Source: Streptomyces griseoviridis
GTDB lineage: Bacteria > Actinomycetota > Actinomycetes > Streptomycetales > Streptomycetaceae
Reading direction: 5' to 3'
DNA: 64,000 bases
NCBI GenBank assembly: GCA_014649155.1
Contig: BMSM01000023.1
Span: 1-64,000 of the forward strand
In this document: one piece after another, positions 44,901-56,900 of the stretch
Numbering within the stretch: the first letter of the stretch is position 1
Layout: each line of letters opens with the position of its first letter
The notes under the pieces: generated by a model
The model's input: only the letters and a program-made list of their open reading frames with translations
Told to the model about the DNA's origin: nothing
Database searches by the model: none
Program-made: the position numbers and the translations under genes

Positions 44901-47900
44901 TGCGGGCCGCCACGGGCCGGCTCACCCCGTCGGGCAGGTGGATCAGACCGGCCACGAGGCCGGCGGTCCCGGGGTCCGCCGCGGACGCGTAGACGTCCGG
45001 TGCCGGAACCGGTGTCCGCTCCTCCGCGTCCTGCGGCGCGGGGCGGGCCGGGGGCGCGCCGAACGTCGGGACGGCGGGCGGGGCGGCGGTCGCGGTCCCC
45101 GCGCCGGCGTCCGTGTCGGCGGCGCGCACCGCCTCCTCGACGGCGTCGACGCGCAGGGGGGCGTCGGCCGTGTCGTCGCCGGACGCCCGGTCGCCGTCGG
45201 TCCGCGCGTCGGAGACGACGGGCGGGGTGGGGGCGTCGGTGGTGCGGACCGACGGCCGGTCGGCACCGGCGCGGCGCCCGGCCTCGGCCCTGATCTCCTC
45301 GGCCAGTGCGGAGCGGCGCTCCACGGAGGTGCGGTACAGCTCGGCCAGGAACCGGGGCAGTTCGGATGCCGGGACCCCCATCCCGTCCAGCAGGACGGCG
45401 GAGTCCTCCTCCAGCAGACCGGCAGTCCGGGCCTGTTCGACCGTGAGGGCGTGCACGCCGGGGCCGTCGGTGGCGAGCGGGTCGAAGGCGTGGACCCGTC
45501 CATTGGGCTCGACCCAGCGGTGCAGGAGGGTGCCGTCCGTCCCCGTGAGGTCGGCACGGACCGGTATGTCCAGTTCGTGGGCGAGTTCGCGCAGCAAGGG
45601 GGTCGTGGAAAGACCGGTCACGGCCGCGAGCGGCGGCAGGGCCACGGGGGGCACCCGGCCCCCGGCCAGTTCGCCGCGGGCCCGGTCGACCTGCCGTGCC
45701 ACGTCCCAGAGAGACTCCTCGGTGGCGGGGACGGGCGGGCCGCCGAGCAGCCCCTCGAAGGTGGCGAGCGCCGCCGGGGCCGGGACGGCCGGGTCGGTGG
45801 CGCGGGCCGCCTCCAGGTCGGAGCGGAGCGTCTCCACCGCCCAGTGGAGCATGGCGCGCCGGGCGCGGGCGACCAGTTCCGGCCGGTCCAGCCGGAGCAC
45901 GGCCGCGTCCAGTGCGCCCTTCGCGCGGGTGGCGACGTCCTCGGCCCGGATCAGGCGGGCCGTCTCCTGCCCGAGGCGGAAGACGGTCCCCTCCGGCCCG
46001 CCGACGGCCCGCTCCAGCAGGGCGGTCAGGTCGAGGGCGGGGGCGTCGGCCAGCTTCTCCCAGGCCGTGCCGGGCAGGGCCGGCGGCGGACCGGTGCGCT
46101 CCAGGCGGGCCCTCAGCTCCCCGATCTCGGCCTCGAACAGCTCGACGTAGACGTCACCGGTGAAGGGGTCGCTCACCAGAGGGCCGACGCCGCCGGGCCT
46201 GGTGGTGGCCGGGCCCAGCAGGTGCCGGGTGTACGGTTCGGCCTCCAGCCGGTAGCGGCCGCGCAGGCGTACCAGGTGGACCGGGCCCTGCTGCTTGATG
46301 TGCTGTTCGCGCCGGTAGTTCTCGGTACCGGCCCCGGCGAGGCCGTTGCCGGTGTTCCAGGACGCCGAGGCGCCGCCCTGTCCGGTGTACGGCGGGTAGC
46401 TCTGCCCGTCGGAGGTCTTCGCCGGGTCGTGCTGGGCGAGGACGCCGGAAGCGGAGGTGCCCGCGCTGGCCACGGGACGCCAGCGGTCGTGGGAGGCGCT
46501 GGCCGTCGTGCCGCTCTGGTGCTTGGTGTAGCGGCCGGTGCCGGTGCCGTGGACCGGGCCGAGGACTTCCAGGCCGAAGAGGTCGCCCCGCAGGTAGAGG
46601 CGGGCCCGGCGGGAGGTCCGGCCCGGCTCGAACAGGGAGTCGGTGAGCAGGTGGCGGTGGCCGGCGGTGGCCTGCAGCAGGTGGTTGGTGAGGTGCAGGC
46701 GGCTGAGCAGGGGGTTCAGGATGCGCGAGCCGTCGGCGTCCGCGCCGAACAGGCGCCGCATCAGCCGCTGGCCGGCGGGCAGCGCGTCGTCCAGCAGGGT
46801 GCCCGCCACGTACGCGTCGCCGGGCAGCTCGGGCAGCGGGCGGGGGTCGGGCGCGCCGGAGGGGCCGTACTGGGGGTGGAACTCGCCGAGGCCGCGCGGG
46901 ACCTGGAGGTCGAGTGTGCCGGAGGCGGTGGTGACGGCGGTGGTGGAACGAGCGCCGTCCAGCCCCCGGTACAGGCCGGTGAGCCAGGTGTTCAGCGGCC
47001 GGCCCGCGGTGTCAAGACGGCGCACGGAGACGGTGAGGGTGTGGCGCAGATGGACCAGGTAGGTGCCGCCCCAGGCGTACGCCGTCCGCTCCGTGGCCGC
47101 GGTCTCGGCCCTGGTGACGCCCTGGTGCGAGCCGGTCCCGACCCCGATCCCGCCGTTGTGGGAGGTGTACGTCTCGCCGCCACCGATCTTGCCGACGGTG
47201 AAGCTCTGGCCCACATCCCGGGAGTTTCCGGCCGAGGTGGACTCGTAACCGTGGCCGTACTTCTCCAGGCCGGAGTCGGGCCGGAAGTCGTACACCTGCG
47301 GCGCGGAGTCCAGGGCGTCGCTCAGCTTGATCTCGACCACGTCGGACAGCAGCCAGCCGATCGGGTTGACCAGGTAGAAGGTGTGCCCGTTCGGCGACAG
47401 CAGGTCTTCCCACATCGCCGAGTCGCGGCCCTCGGCCAGCATCGACTGCAGGACGTTGACGGAGCCCTGCAGCCGGCCGATCCGGCGTCCGTCGCCACGC
47501 CACAGCTCGGGCCGCGCGGCGAGCAGTCCGGGCGCGACCCGGTCGACCTGTGCGCGCACGATGTCGTACGTGGACCGGGCCGTGTCGTAGGAGACACCGC
47601 GCACCGTGCTGTGTCCGAGCATGGTGCCGCCCGGGTTCCGGTGGGTGAGGTACTCGGGGAAGCCGCTGGCGGGGAAGGCGTTCCCCGGTTCGGAGAGCGG
47701 CAGGCCGAAGCGCCGGCCGAACGCCGCCCTGGTGCGGGCGTCCAGGACGGGCAGGACGCCGTTGTCGTGCAGCTGGGCCAGGGTCCGGGCCAGATCCCGG
47801 CGGCCGAGGGTCAGTCCGGCCAGGGGGTGGGCGGCGGTCCGGTCGGCCGGCTCGGGCGTGTCGGCCATCCACCGGGACAGCACGCCGGCGACGGTGGTTC

Positions 47901-50900
47901 CGCTGAGCCGGACCTCACCGGCGTACCAGCGGTTCATGACGTCGACGAGCCGCTCGTCGGGCACCGGAAGGGCGTCCTCGGCGTAGCGTTCCAGGGCGTC
48001 CGGTTCGCTGAGGACGTACATCACGGTGTTGCCGGAGACGAGCCGCCGGTCCGACCGGTGGCTGGAGGGCAGCAGCTTCGCCGACTTCTCCCACCGGCTG
48101 CGCACCTCGAAGTCCGCCTGCGCCCGGTACACGTATCCCCGGCCGAACCCGAGCCGGATCATCTCCTCGGCACCGGTCTGCCCCCGGGTGGCGGAGGTGT
48201 TCCACTGCCAGTTCCTCGTGGCGCCCGTCTCCCCCTGCAGGGAGCCGCCGCCCACCGGGCCGCCGACGGTCACACCCGCCTGCGCCCAGCTCACGCCGGA
48301 CGAGGAGGTGTCGGTGTGGCTGGTCTGGGTCATCCACAGACCGATGTCACCGAGGACGAAGTCCTCCAGGACACCGGCGAAGGCGGACGGCCCGAGGCTC
48401 GCGCGCACGTCGACCGCGGCGTGGGTGTTGCGGAACCCGGTGTCGAAGAACTGATCGCTGGTGTAGCGCCCGCGGACGATCTCCTTGAGGTGGGCCCGGA
48501 CCTGGATGGTGCCGGTGAAGGAGTGCAGCTCCGAGTCGGCATGGCCCTGCGGGCCGGTCAGGTCGTCCAGTGCGGAGACGGCCGCTTCGTGCAGGCCGGT
48601 CGCGTCGACGTGGTAGACGACCGCCCGGTCGAGTACCGAAGCGTCGGTCCGGCGCCGGTGGCTCACCGCGGTGCTCACGGTGGTGTCGAGCGGTGGCAGA
48701 TAGGCGGTGATCCGCTGCCGGGGCACCTCGATGGGGAGCGGGTCCCGGGCGCCCGGCCGCAACCGTCCCTGGAGGCCGCTGTGCTGGAGCTCCAGGGTGG
48801 CGGTGAGGTCGAGGTACAGGGCGTGTCTGCCGACCACGCCGTTGTACTCCAGGAGTTCGGGCCGGTTGTTGAGGAAGGTGACGGCGGCGGTGGCGCCCAC
48901 GGTGCGCTTGAGGTCCAGGCCGACGGGGGCCGCCTTGAGCTGGTTGAAGCCCGTGCGGAAGCGGATGCCGAGCCCGATCTGGCGGTTGCCGCCGGTGGAC
49001 TGGCCGGCGGTCTCCATCCCCATGGCGAGGTAGACGACCGGCCTGGTCCTGGTGACGCCGAGGAACTCCGGCGGCGCCTCTTCCGCGGAACTGGGCCGCG
49101 CCCGCAGCGTGATCTTCACGGCGTCCAGGTCGAGGTCGACGCCGAGGACGCCCCGGGGCCGCGTCATCGGAATGATCACCCCGGTCTGCAGCAACTGGTC
49201 GATGTGCGACTCCAGTCCCCGCCGGGAGACGTACTTGTCGAGCAGTTCGTGGTTCTGCAGCAGACCGTCCACCGTGGCGGCGTGCGACCACCAGCGGGCG
49301 TCGGAGAGGGGTGCCGTCCGGTCGCCGGTGAGGAAGCCGAGACGCCGCAGTTCGGCCGCGAGGGCGCCATGCAGCTCGCGCACGGTGTGCTCGTCGAACT
49401 CCACGACGCCGGTGCCGATGCCGCGGCCCTCCCTGACGTGCGGCGGCAGGTCGAGGTGGAGGGGGTCGTCCGGCCGGTGTCCGGTGTCGCGGAGCAGGCC
49501 GGGCCGGTACGGCACGCGGGGTTCGGTGGCGGCGGTGTCGTTCAGCGCCTCCCGGTCCACCGGGAACCCGTGCGCGAACGCCTCGGCCTCGGGCATGCGC
49601 ACCATGCCCTGCCCGCGCACCGCGGGGGTGGTGACGAGCTTGCCGCCCCGCACCGCGACGTGCGCCCTGTGCTGGAATTCCACGCGGTAGGCGGCGCTCG
49701 GGCCGGTGTCGCGCGGGACCACGACGCTCAGTCCGGTACGGCCGCTGCTGATGCCGTCGGAGTGGTTCCAGGTCATCGACAGGGAAGCACTGACCCCCAG
49801 GCCCAGCGCGGGGTTGACGAGCGGCAGGGGCACCAGGCTCAGCTCGGCCGACGGGGCGCTGAGCGTGGTCGACTGGCCGAGGCCGTGCGCGCCGCTGGTG
49901 CCGTCGATCGCGGTCCTGACGTTCTCGATCGGCGCCTTGTCGCTGGTACTGCCGACCCGGGTGCCCCGTGACTGGCGCACCGAGTGCACCTCCACCGTGG
50001 CGATGGGCTTGCCGTAGCGGTTGTGCAGGGTGAAGGGATAGCCGTGCCGGTCACCGACGGCCTCGTCCAGGTGGGAGTCGAGGTTCCACAGCTTCTGCAG
50101 CAGTTCCTCGCGGGGCACGCTGCCGACGGGGAGGTGGAGTCCCTCGCCGCGCAGGGCCTCGACGATCCGGTCGAACAGCGCCGGCAGGCCGGTGAGACCG
50201 GAGGCGTAGTGCACGCGTGGCAGCAGGTCCTCGAGACCGTTCGTGCCCTCGGCGATCACCTGTTCACCGGCTTCCCGGACGTAGTGGTCCGGGACGTACA
50301 GCAGGAGCCTGCGGTCGTCGTCGGTGGCGACCCGCACGGGTGCGACGGTGTCCCAGCTCCGCGCGGCGTCGGTGCGCAGGCGCACCGTCCACTCGGGGCG
50401 GTAGGCGAGCATCACGGAGTCGGCCTTGGCCGCCTCGACGTGGCCGCCTTCCGCGTCGCCCACCCAGTTGGTGGAGCGGGAGGACGCGTTGGCCGTGCCG
50501 GAGACGCCCGCGCCGACCCGGGCGACCTGGAGCACGCCCGGGGCGACGCCGATGCCGTAGGACATCGAGATCCCGCCGCGCGTGGCGGTGGTCGGTCCGG
50601 AGTGGGAGCGGACGAAGGCCCCGGTCAGGTAGGAGGCGTTGATCGCCTCGTTGGCGTGGAAGCGCTCCGGTCCCGGGGCCCGGTCCGGGACCAGGCCGCG
50701 CGGTCCCTCCTCCTCCTCGGGAATGGCGGCGAGCCCGAAGGGGGTGACCCGGGCCGGGGCGGCTTCCTCCGCGTCGCCGCGCGGAGCCGAGACACCGTCG
50801 TACGACGCCGCCGGGTGGCTGACGGCCCGCGGGTCGAGCGGGTCGAGCGTGATGAGGGCCTCCGCCTCGCCCAGCGGCACCAGCAGCCCGCCGACCGCGC

Positions 50901-53900
50901 CCTCCTCGTCCGGGACCAGGTAGCGGTAGTTGCTCAGCAGGCGTTGCGGCAGCAGGCTCCAGACGGTCTCCGGCACGCCGCGTCCGGCGTCCCGCACCAG
51001 GCTCCGCAGGGTCCGCAGCACCTCCGGCAGGCCGGGCAGTCCGGCCCGGGGGATGCCGATGGTGCGGGCCGCGGGGTGGACGGCGACGGGGTCGCCGAGT
51101 CCCGGCTGCGGCTCGGCCTCCCGCTCGCTCTCACGGTCGGGGTGCCGTCCGGCCGCGGTGTCCGCGGCCACCGGTTCCGCGGGCGACCAGGGCGCGGTAC
51201 GGGGCGCTGCACCGAGGGCGAGTCCGGCCGGGTGCTCCCGGTCGAAGCGGAGGAGCGCGGTGGTGCCCGTCGCGCCGGGGGTGGCCGGTGCGACGAGGGC
51301 GCCCGCGGCGGGGTCGATGACGAGGCCGTGCTCGGCCGCGACGACCGGCACGCCCATCCGCTCCGCGAGCGCCGGCGCGATCCGGTCGGCTCCGGGCATC
51401 GCGAGGAACGGCGCGTGTCCGGGTGCGGCGGAGGTCAGCAGTGCGGCGAGCGCGTCCACGGTGACCGGGCGGTCCGCGACGGCCGGGGTGCCGTCCGTCA
51501 CCGGTTCGCCGAGGACCAGGACGCCGTCGGCGGGCAGCAGGTCCGGCAGCCGGTCGAGGGTGGCCTCGTCCAGGGCGAGCCCCGCGGCCTCGGCCCCGGG
51601 CAGCCAGACCGCCACCGGCCGGTCCGCGGCGCGGGCGATCCGCACGCCCTCCAGCAGGTCCTCGACGGGGACGGGCGCGGGCGGCCCGGCCGTGGTCCTC
51701 CCGGACGTGGTGGCCGCGTCTTCCTCGGCGCGCGTCGGCTCAGGTGCGGTCGGCTCCTGGCTCTCCGCCGGTGCGGCAGCGGTGTCCGGCACGGGCTCCG
51801 GTGTCTGCTCGCGCCCGGCGAACACGTGCGCCATGGACTCCTCCAGGCCGCCCGCCAGCCGGCCGTCGGCGTCCAGCGGGAGCATGGCGTAGAGGCCGCC
51901 GGGGACCGGGACGCGCAGCGCCCGGCGGGCGCCCTCGGCGGGCTGGACCACCACATCGACGTCGAAGCGGTAGTGGCGGTAGGGGCGGGTGGCCTCCCGG
52001 TTGGTCTCCCGGGTCTCGCCCGCCTCGAAGCCCTGGTGCTCCCCGGCGCCCCGGTTGTACACGTCGAAGGTGGTCCGCTCGTACAGCCTGTCGCCGTCCG
52101 GCATGCCGCCGGTCTCGGGTCCGGCGGCGACGACGACACCGCGCGAGGTGCTCTGCTCGCTCTTGGGGCTGGTGTGGTCCTGCTGGTAGCGGCGGGCCTT
52201 GAACTTGACGCCTTCGTCCGGGCCGACCGGTACGGCGGCGGTCAGGTCGAACCCGACCGTGACGGTGCGGTCGCCGACCGGCACCCGGTAGCCGTGCCGG
52301 AGCAGCGGCACGACGTTGGCGCGGAGCATGCCCGTGGAGGTGTGGTGGTCGTAGCGGACGCCTGCCATGTCGTGCGGGACGAGACCGGGCACCTCCCAGG
52401 CGTTGTCCCGGGTGAGGTCCGGAGCGGTCACCGGCTGGTGGGCCGCGGCTTTGGCCCAGCGCTGCACGGCGGGCGCCGCCGGCACCTCCCAGGGGTGGAT
52501 GAAGTCGGTGAGCGCCTGCGGCACCGCCGGCGCCGGGACCGGGTCGGTCCAGTGGGGAGTGGTGACCGGCCCGGCCGGTTCGGCCAGGGGCGGCTCGGGC
52601 GCGGTGGCGGCGACCGTGAGGTGGCGCGGGACGAGCAGGCGCACCTCCGCGGGCACCCGCTGGTCCGCGGCGAGGCCGTCGTCGTACCACGTGCCCCACC
52701 TGAGCTGCTCCGGCGCTCCCGCGGTGAGGTCGCCGCGCAGCACCGCCAGGGTGCGGCGGGCCGCCTGCCGCGCGGTGTCCAGCGGTACGGCGAGGACGGC
52801 GGGGGGCTCCGTCGCCATGCGCATCTCGACCCGGACGTTCAGGGGGTGCTCGAACTCCTCGGAGCCTTCCCGGGTGTTGGCCCGGGAAATGTCCACCACC
52901 TGCCGGGCCACCTCGTGCGCGTGCTCCCGGCTCACCTCGTAGCCGACTTCCAGCTCCGTTCCGCCGTGCGCGTCGTGGGCGCCGAAACGGGTGCGGATGC
53001 CGAGGCCGGCCCCTGCCTTGAAGGAGCGCTCGGTGCCGGTGACGTCCTCGTTCACCGCTTCGGAGCGCAGGGTGAACTTGATCTCCGGGCGGGGCCGGTG
53101 GGAGTGGGCCGGGAGCACCTCGGCCGTCGCCCTCACCCACACGTAGCGGGTCGTGCCGAACGGTCCGGGAACGGGGAACCAGCGGGCGACACCGGTGCCG
53201 GTGAGCGCGGTGTACTGCGACTGGAGCGCGTCGGAGGAGAAGGTGGCGCGCAGGGCCCGCCGCAGTTGCTCGCGGGCCGCTCCGGTCGCGGACAGCGCGC
53301 CCCGCCGCTGGAGCCGCTGCTCGATCTCGCGCAGGACGCCGTCGGCGCGGAGGATCTCCGGGTGCACGGCCCCGGGCAGCGGCCGGCCGAGGAGGTGGCG
53401 GCGGTCCAGGGCACGGTGGCCGGAGCCGGACGCCACCGGCTCGGGGGCGGGAGTGGTGGCGGACGGTTCGGGGGCGGGGGTGGTCGCCGACGGCTCGGAG
53501 ACGGGGGCGGCCGTGGGTGAGGGCGGTTCGGGGGCGGGTCGCAGCAGGTCCTCCAGGCGGCGTTCGGGGACGAGGAGTTCCAGTCCTCGTTCGACGCGCA
53601 GGTACCGGACGGACTCCTCGCGCCGGCGGCCCTTCGTGCGCACCACGGTCGCCTCGAAGACCGGGGACGCCTGGAGGACGTGGGGCGTGCCCGCGTAGGT
53701 GGCGCGGCTGATCTCCACCACGCCCGCCACCTTGCCGGTGCCCCTCCCCCAGGCCCACTTGGCCTCGGTCTGCGCCAGGGCGACGACGCGCGCGCCGGCC
53801 CCGGCGTGGCCGGACTCCCCCGCCACCGTGCCGTGTTCCCCGCCGGTGTCCGGGTCCGCGTGACCGTGCCCCGGGTCCTCGGTCCGGGCCAGGACGGCCG

Positions 53901-56900
53901 CGCCGTCGTCGTGCCGGGTGCCGTGCGAGTTCCCCGCGAACGCCCCCACGCCGAACTGCGGGCCGACACTGCCCGACAGTCCGACCCGCCAGGTCCGGCG
54001 CTCGTCGCGCCCGAACTTGTCGACGGTCTGCGCGTACTGCTCGATCTCGGTGGGCCCCCCGGTCGGCCCGAGGTCCCGGGGCGCGTAGGCACGCAGGCGC
54101 AGCCGTACGGTGTACCGCCATCCGTCGCGCTTGGGCAGGACGGTCTCGTGGCCGTCCGGGCCGGTGAGGGCGCCCAGCCGGGCGGCGAGCACCGACGGCT
54201 GGGTCAGCTCGGTGATCTCCTCGGGCCAGTTGCCCCGGTCGGCGGTCCAGCGCGGGGGCAGCCCGGCGAGGGAGGCGTAGCCGTGCGCGATCAGGCGGGT
54301 CAGCTCGGGCATCACCAGGAAGGACGGGTAGAGACCCCCGGTGCCGCCGTGGGCGAGGTCGAGCTGTCGTGCGGTCGCCGCGGGCCAGTCGCGCTGGAAG
54401 GTGACCCGGCCCGCCTCCGCCACGGCGGCCGCGTCGACCGGGGCGGCCGGCACGTGCTGGCGCGGCACCACGACCTGGGTGACGAGGCGTTCGGCGGGGT
54501 CGAGCCACCAGGTCTCGGCGCCGGACCGGCCGGGGGCGGCGTCCTCCCGGCGCACGGACAGCTCGTAGACGGTGTCGTAGACGTGTTCCTGGACGGCGCC
54601 CTCGGTCTCGGTGCGGCGGTAGCCGGCGTGCGCGGCCGTGAACTGTTCGTCCACGGAACGCTCCAGGCCGCCGCGGACGGTGAGCCCGCCGACGCGCAGG
54701 CGCCGGCCCTCGCCCAGGGGCACCAGTACACCGCCACCGCCGCCGGCCGAGACCCGCCACTCGGAGCCGCGCTTGCCGGTGACCGTCTCGGTGCGCGCGG
54801 CGCGGGCGTTGACGGTCATGTCGAAGCCGCCGCCCGACAGCCGGTCGCCGAGGAGGGCCCGCGCCGTCAGCCGGTACCGGGCCCCGCCGACCGTCACCGT
54901 GTGCGAGATCCCGGCGAGCATCGACGGCAGGTCGGCCTCCAGCACGGGGCGGCCGAAGAACAGGTTCACCTCGCCCCCGACGGCGGCCCAGTCGGTGGAC
55001 CGCCGTACGGCGGGCGTGACCTGGTCCCGCAGCGCCGCGAGCAGGTGCTCCCCCACCAGCTCGGAACCGGGCATGGCCAGGGCCATGGCGAAGCCCTGCC
55101 CCCGGCGCGCGGCCAGTGCGAGCGGCTCGGCGGGGTCCAGGGCGCGGGGGCGGCCGGCCGCCATGCGCTCCGGCAGCTCCCGCAGGCGGACCGGCGCCGT
55201 GCCGGACTCCCGGAGCAGGGCCCGTACGTGCGGCTGCGCCGCGACCGGGCCGGGGAGCACCGTGGGCGCGTCGGGAAGCAGCCCGGGGGTGTGGACGGCA
55301 CCCAGCACCCGTCGTTCGAAGTCGGCGGCGCCGCCCCCGTCGCGCAGGGGCACCCCGAGGTCCGCCTCGACCACCCGGGACACCGGTGCGACGCGCAGCC
55401 GTCCGGTGCCGCCGACCTCCACGGTGACCCGCAGCCGGGCCCGGTACCTGGCCTGGTCCCCGCTCATGTTGAGGACGGTGTGGTTGAGGGTCTGGGAGGT
55501 CACCGTCAGTCCGCTGCCGGTGCCGCGGTCGAAACCGACGCCGAACAGGGGCAGCAGGCCCTTGGCACCCGGCGCCGTGGAACCGGCCTCGGTGACCGGC
55601 ATGGAGAAGCCGTACGCGTTGTAGCCGAAGGAGACGCCGGCCGAGCCGCTCGTCGCGCGGCCGGTGCCCCGGGCGATGCCCCGGCCGAGGTCGTCACGGG
55701 TCTGCACGCCGGGACTGATCCCGGCGAACTGCAGGCTGTCCACCTCGGCGCGCACCGACAGGCGGGCGCGCGCCGAGCGGCCCGCGGTCAGCGGGACCTC
55801 GATGACACCCGAGGTGTCCCCGCTGGTGAGCCACCATCGGCTGCGGGTGCGGGCGGTGCGTTCGTTGAGCATCTCCCGGGCGTGCCGCATGAACGTCCCG
55901 GCCGCCGAGGCGTCCAGTCCCGCGTGCCGCAGGTTGCGGTGCAGCTCCGCGACGACCGGGCTGATGTCGATCGCGTTGAGCACCGGCCGGTCCAGTCCCC
56001 TGGGGGCGGGAGCGCCGACAGCGGTGGACGGCGCGGCGGCCACGGGCGGGGCCGTCATGTCCGGGCGGGGCGCGGTGGTGCCGGTGTACTCGGCGGGGAA
56101 CTCCACCCGCAGCCGCCGGTCGACGGTCACCTCGGGGGTGTGCTCGGCACCGTCCACGAAGACCCGGACCCGTACGGACGCGGTGAACGGCCGGTTGCCG
56201 CCGATGAACAGGGTCCGGCCCGCGATGACGTTGCGCCGCAGGACGTCGGTGGTCCTGGCGGAGGTCTCGGCGTGCAGCTGCGGCAGTCCCAGCAGCATCG
56301 ACGACGCGACCGCCGAGGCCGTGCCGAAGCCCAGCAGGGTGGCGGCCTCGGCGCCCAGCGCCCGCTGCCGGGTGCGCTGGCGGCCGGTGGCCGTGGTCGC
56401 GAAACGCACCCCGTACTCGCGCACGCCGTCGGCGCGCTCCGCCACCGCCGCGGGGCGCACGTCCACCAGTACGGGGCGCAGCCAGACCAGCCGGCCCCGC
56501 GCCGTCAGCGTCACCCCGTGGGCCAGGAGGTCCTCCCAGGCGTGGCTGCCGCTGGTGAGCAGCAGGCTCCGCACCGCGGCCTCGATGTCGCCGGCCAGGG
56601 GGCGCAGCGCCTCCGGGAGCCGCCCGGCGATCGCTTCGGCCGCCTCCTGGGCCGCCACGGCGCCGAAGCCCGCGGTGGAGGTGACGGAGGCGTGGCCGAG
56701 GAGGCCGTGGTCCACGTACCAGGGGTGCTCGGGCTCGGCGGTGGTGACCGGCGCCGGGCCGGCGTCCTCGGGCCGCCGTGCCACGGCGGGCTCCTCCCGG
56801 GCGGGCCGCGCCGTGACGAGATCGACCCAGGAGGGGCGGTCGTGTACGGGTTCGCCCCAGGGGGACCGGTCGCTCACCAGGTCGTCCGCGGAGGCCCGCC

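Noticed and set aside
41584..49971. Very long open frame on the plus strand opposite the giant gene
   Set aside because: It lies antisense to the giant frame and translates to Gly/Arg/Val/Gln-rich sequence without domains. In DNA of this GC content, antisense frames stay open because stop codons are rare.
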